Under the pieces are notes generated by a model. It was not told where the DNA came from. It searched no databases and was given only the letters and a program-made list of their open reading frames with translations. From an uncultured Coprococcus sp. (GTDB lineage: Bacteria; Bacillota; Clostridia; Lachnospirales; Lachnospiraceae), in NCBI GenBank assembly GCA_900557435.1, contig USSH01000009.1, positions 1-21,487 on the forward strand: a DNA stretch of 21,487 nucleotides. The letters are read 5' to 3'. Of this stretch, positions 21,361 to 21,487 are shown one piece after another; positions within the stretch are counted from its first letter, which is position 1; each line of letters opens with the position of its first letter. Made by a program: the position numbers and the translations under genes.

Positions 21361-21402
21361 TGGAACATTGATGGCGATGGACCATGAATGGAGGTAATAA
21401 GT

Positions 21403-21487
21403 ATGGTAGAATCAACGGATATCAAGGTAAAGCTCAATTCAGTGGAGCAGGTCAGACAGTTTGTAGAGACTATGAGAAAATATGACG
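21403..21487 (+). CDS. HPr-family protein, N-terminal fragment
   Basis: The first 28 residues of a gene cut by the window end. ATG 21403 has GGAGGT at 21390-21395. The stretch VKVKLNSVEQVRQFVETMRKYD resembles small HPr-like proteins of Lachnospiraceae, which often lack the phosphorylated His15 of true HPr; in true HPr, His would be expected near residue 15 in an AxGxHARPA block, and nothing like that is present here. Family call rests on few residues. Confidence 0.6.
   Translation, partial: MVESTDIKVKLNSVEQVRQFVETMRKYD

Larger units (their letters stand above)
20993..21402. other. AT-rich divergent intergenic region between uup and the HPr-like gene
   Basis: About 410 bp without a convincing gene. 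The left third holds the uup leader and promoter; 21140-21350 is very AT-rich with many A and T runs (possible curved DNA) and a small hairpin GGCA-ATA-TGCC (about 21238-21248); the right end holds the promoter of the HPr-like gene. No RNA gene or riboswitch was recognised. Confidence 0.7.

Overview
The window looks like chromosomal DNA from a Gram-positive, low-to-moderate GC anaerobe of the Clostridia, most likely a Lachnospiraceae member (Butyrivibrio, Roseburia or Coprococcus-like). Pointers are a fused AccD-AccA carboxyltransferase, a FabV/Ter-type enoyl reductase, a small four-cysteine protein of a type common in that family, an HPr-like protein beginning at the right edge, strong AGGAGG-type ribosome sites and sigma-A-type promoters. 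I see no tRNA, rRNA, CRISPR array, transposase or phage gene. The genus is inferred, not proven.

Layout. (1) 1-1575: 3' part of an enoyl reductase gene, then a HAD phosphatase, ending in a large bidirectional terminator. (2) 1610-4024, minus strand: a tight operon of an RlmI-like rRNA methyltransferase, a transglutaminase-like protein and a rhomboid protease, with six 14-bp tandem repeats in its leader. (3) 4045-6399: a regulated promoter with a WalR-like box and a secreted protein with four ~112-residue repeats and a CAP/SCP domain. (4) 6559-8662: three overlapping or closely spaced genes for an unknown GSQ-repeat protein, a GT-A-like glycosyltransferase and a GtrA-type membrane protein. (5) 8794-14092: fabF and accDA, then a membrane-anchored GH5 hydrolase, then fabH; fatty-acid synthesis genes are present but not as the usual full cluster. 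(6) 14094-16089, minus strand: a YgjP-like metallopeptidase and a citrate synthase homologue. (7) 16259-19008: a membrane protein with a basic disordered N-terminus, a membrane-anchored transglutaminase-like protein on the minus strand, and a 58-residue four-cysteine protein. (8) 19118-21487: an Uup-like ABC-F ATPase on the minus strand, an AT-rich divergent promoter region, and the start of an HPr-like gene.

The strongest theme is loss of expected catalytic residues in three otherwise intact proteins: the citrate synthase homologue has Asn and Gln where the active-site histidines of GPxHGG and GMGH are expected; the cytoplasmic transglutaminase-like protein has Ser in place of the nucleophilic Cys; and the extracellular one has Thr, Cys and Asn in place of Cys, His and Asp. 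Other notable items are the GSQ-repeat/GT/GtrA cassette, a fabH-direction terminator embedded inside the convergent YgjP gene, and a citrate synthase promoter built on a 20-bp tandem repeat with a 12-bp palindrome at the predicted start site. Motif assignments rest on reading the sequence and on memory of families; no database search was run.
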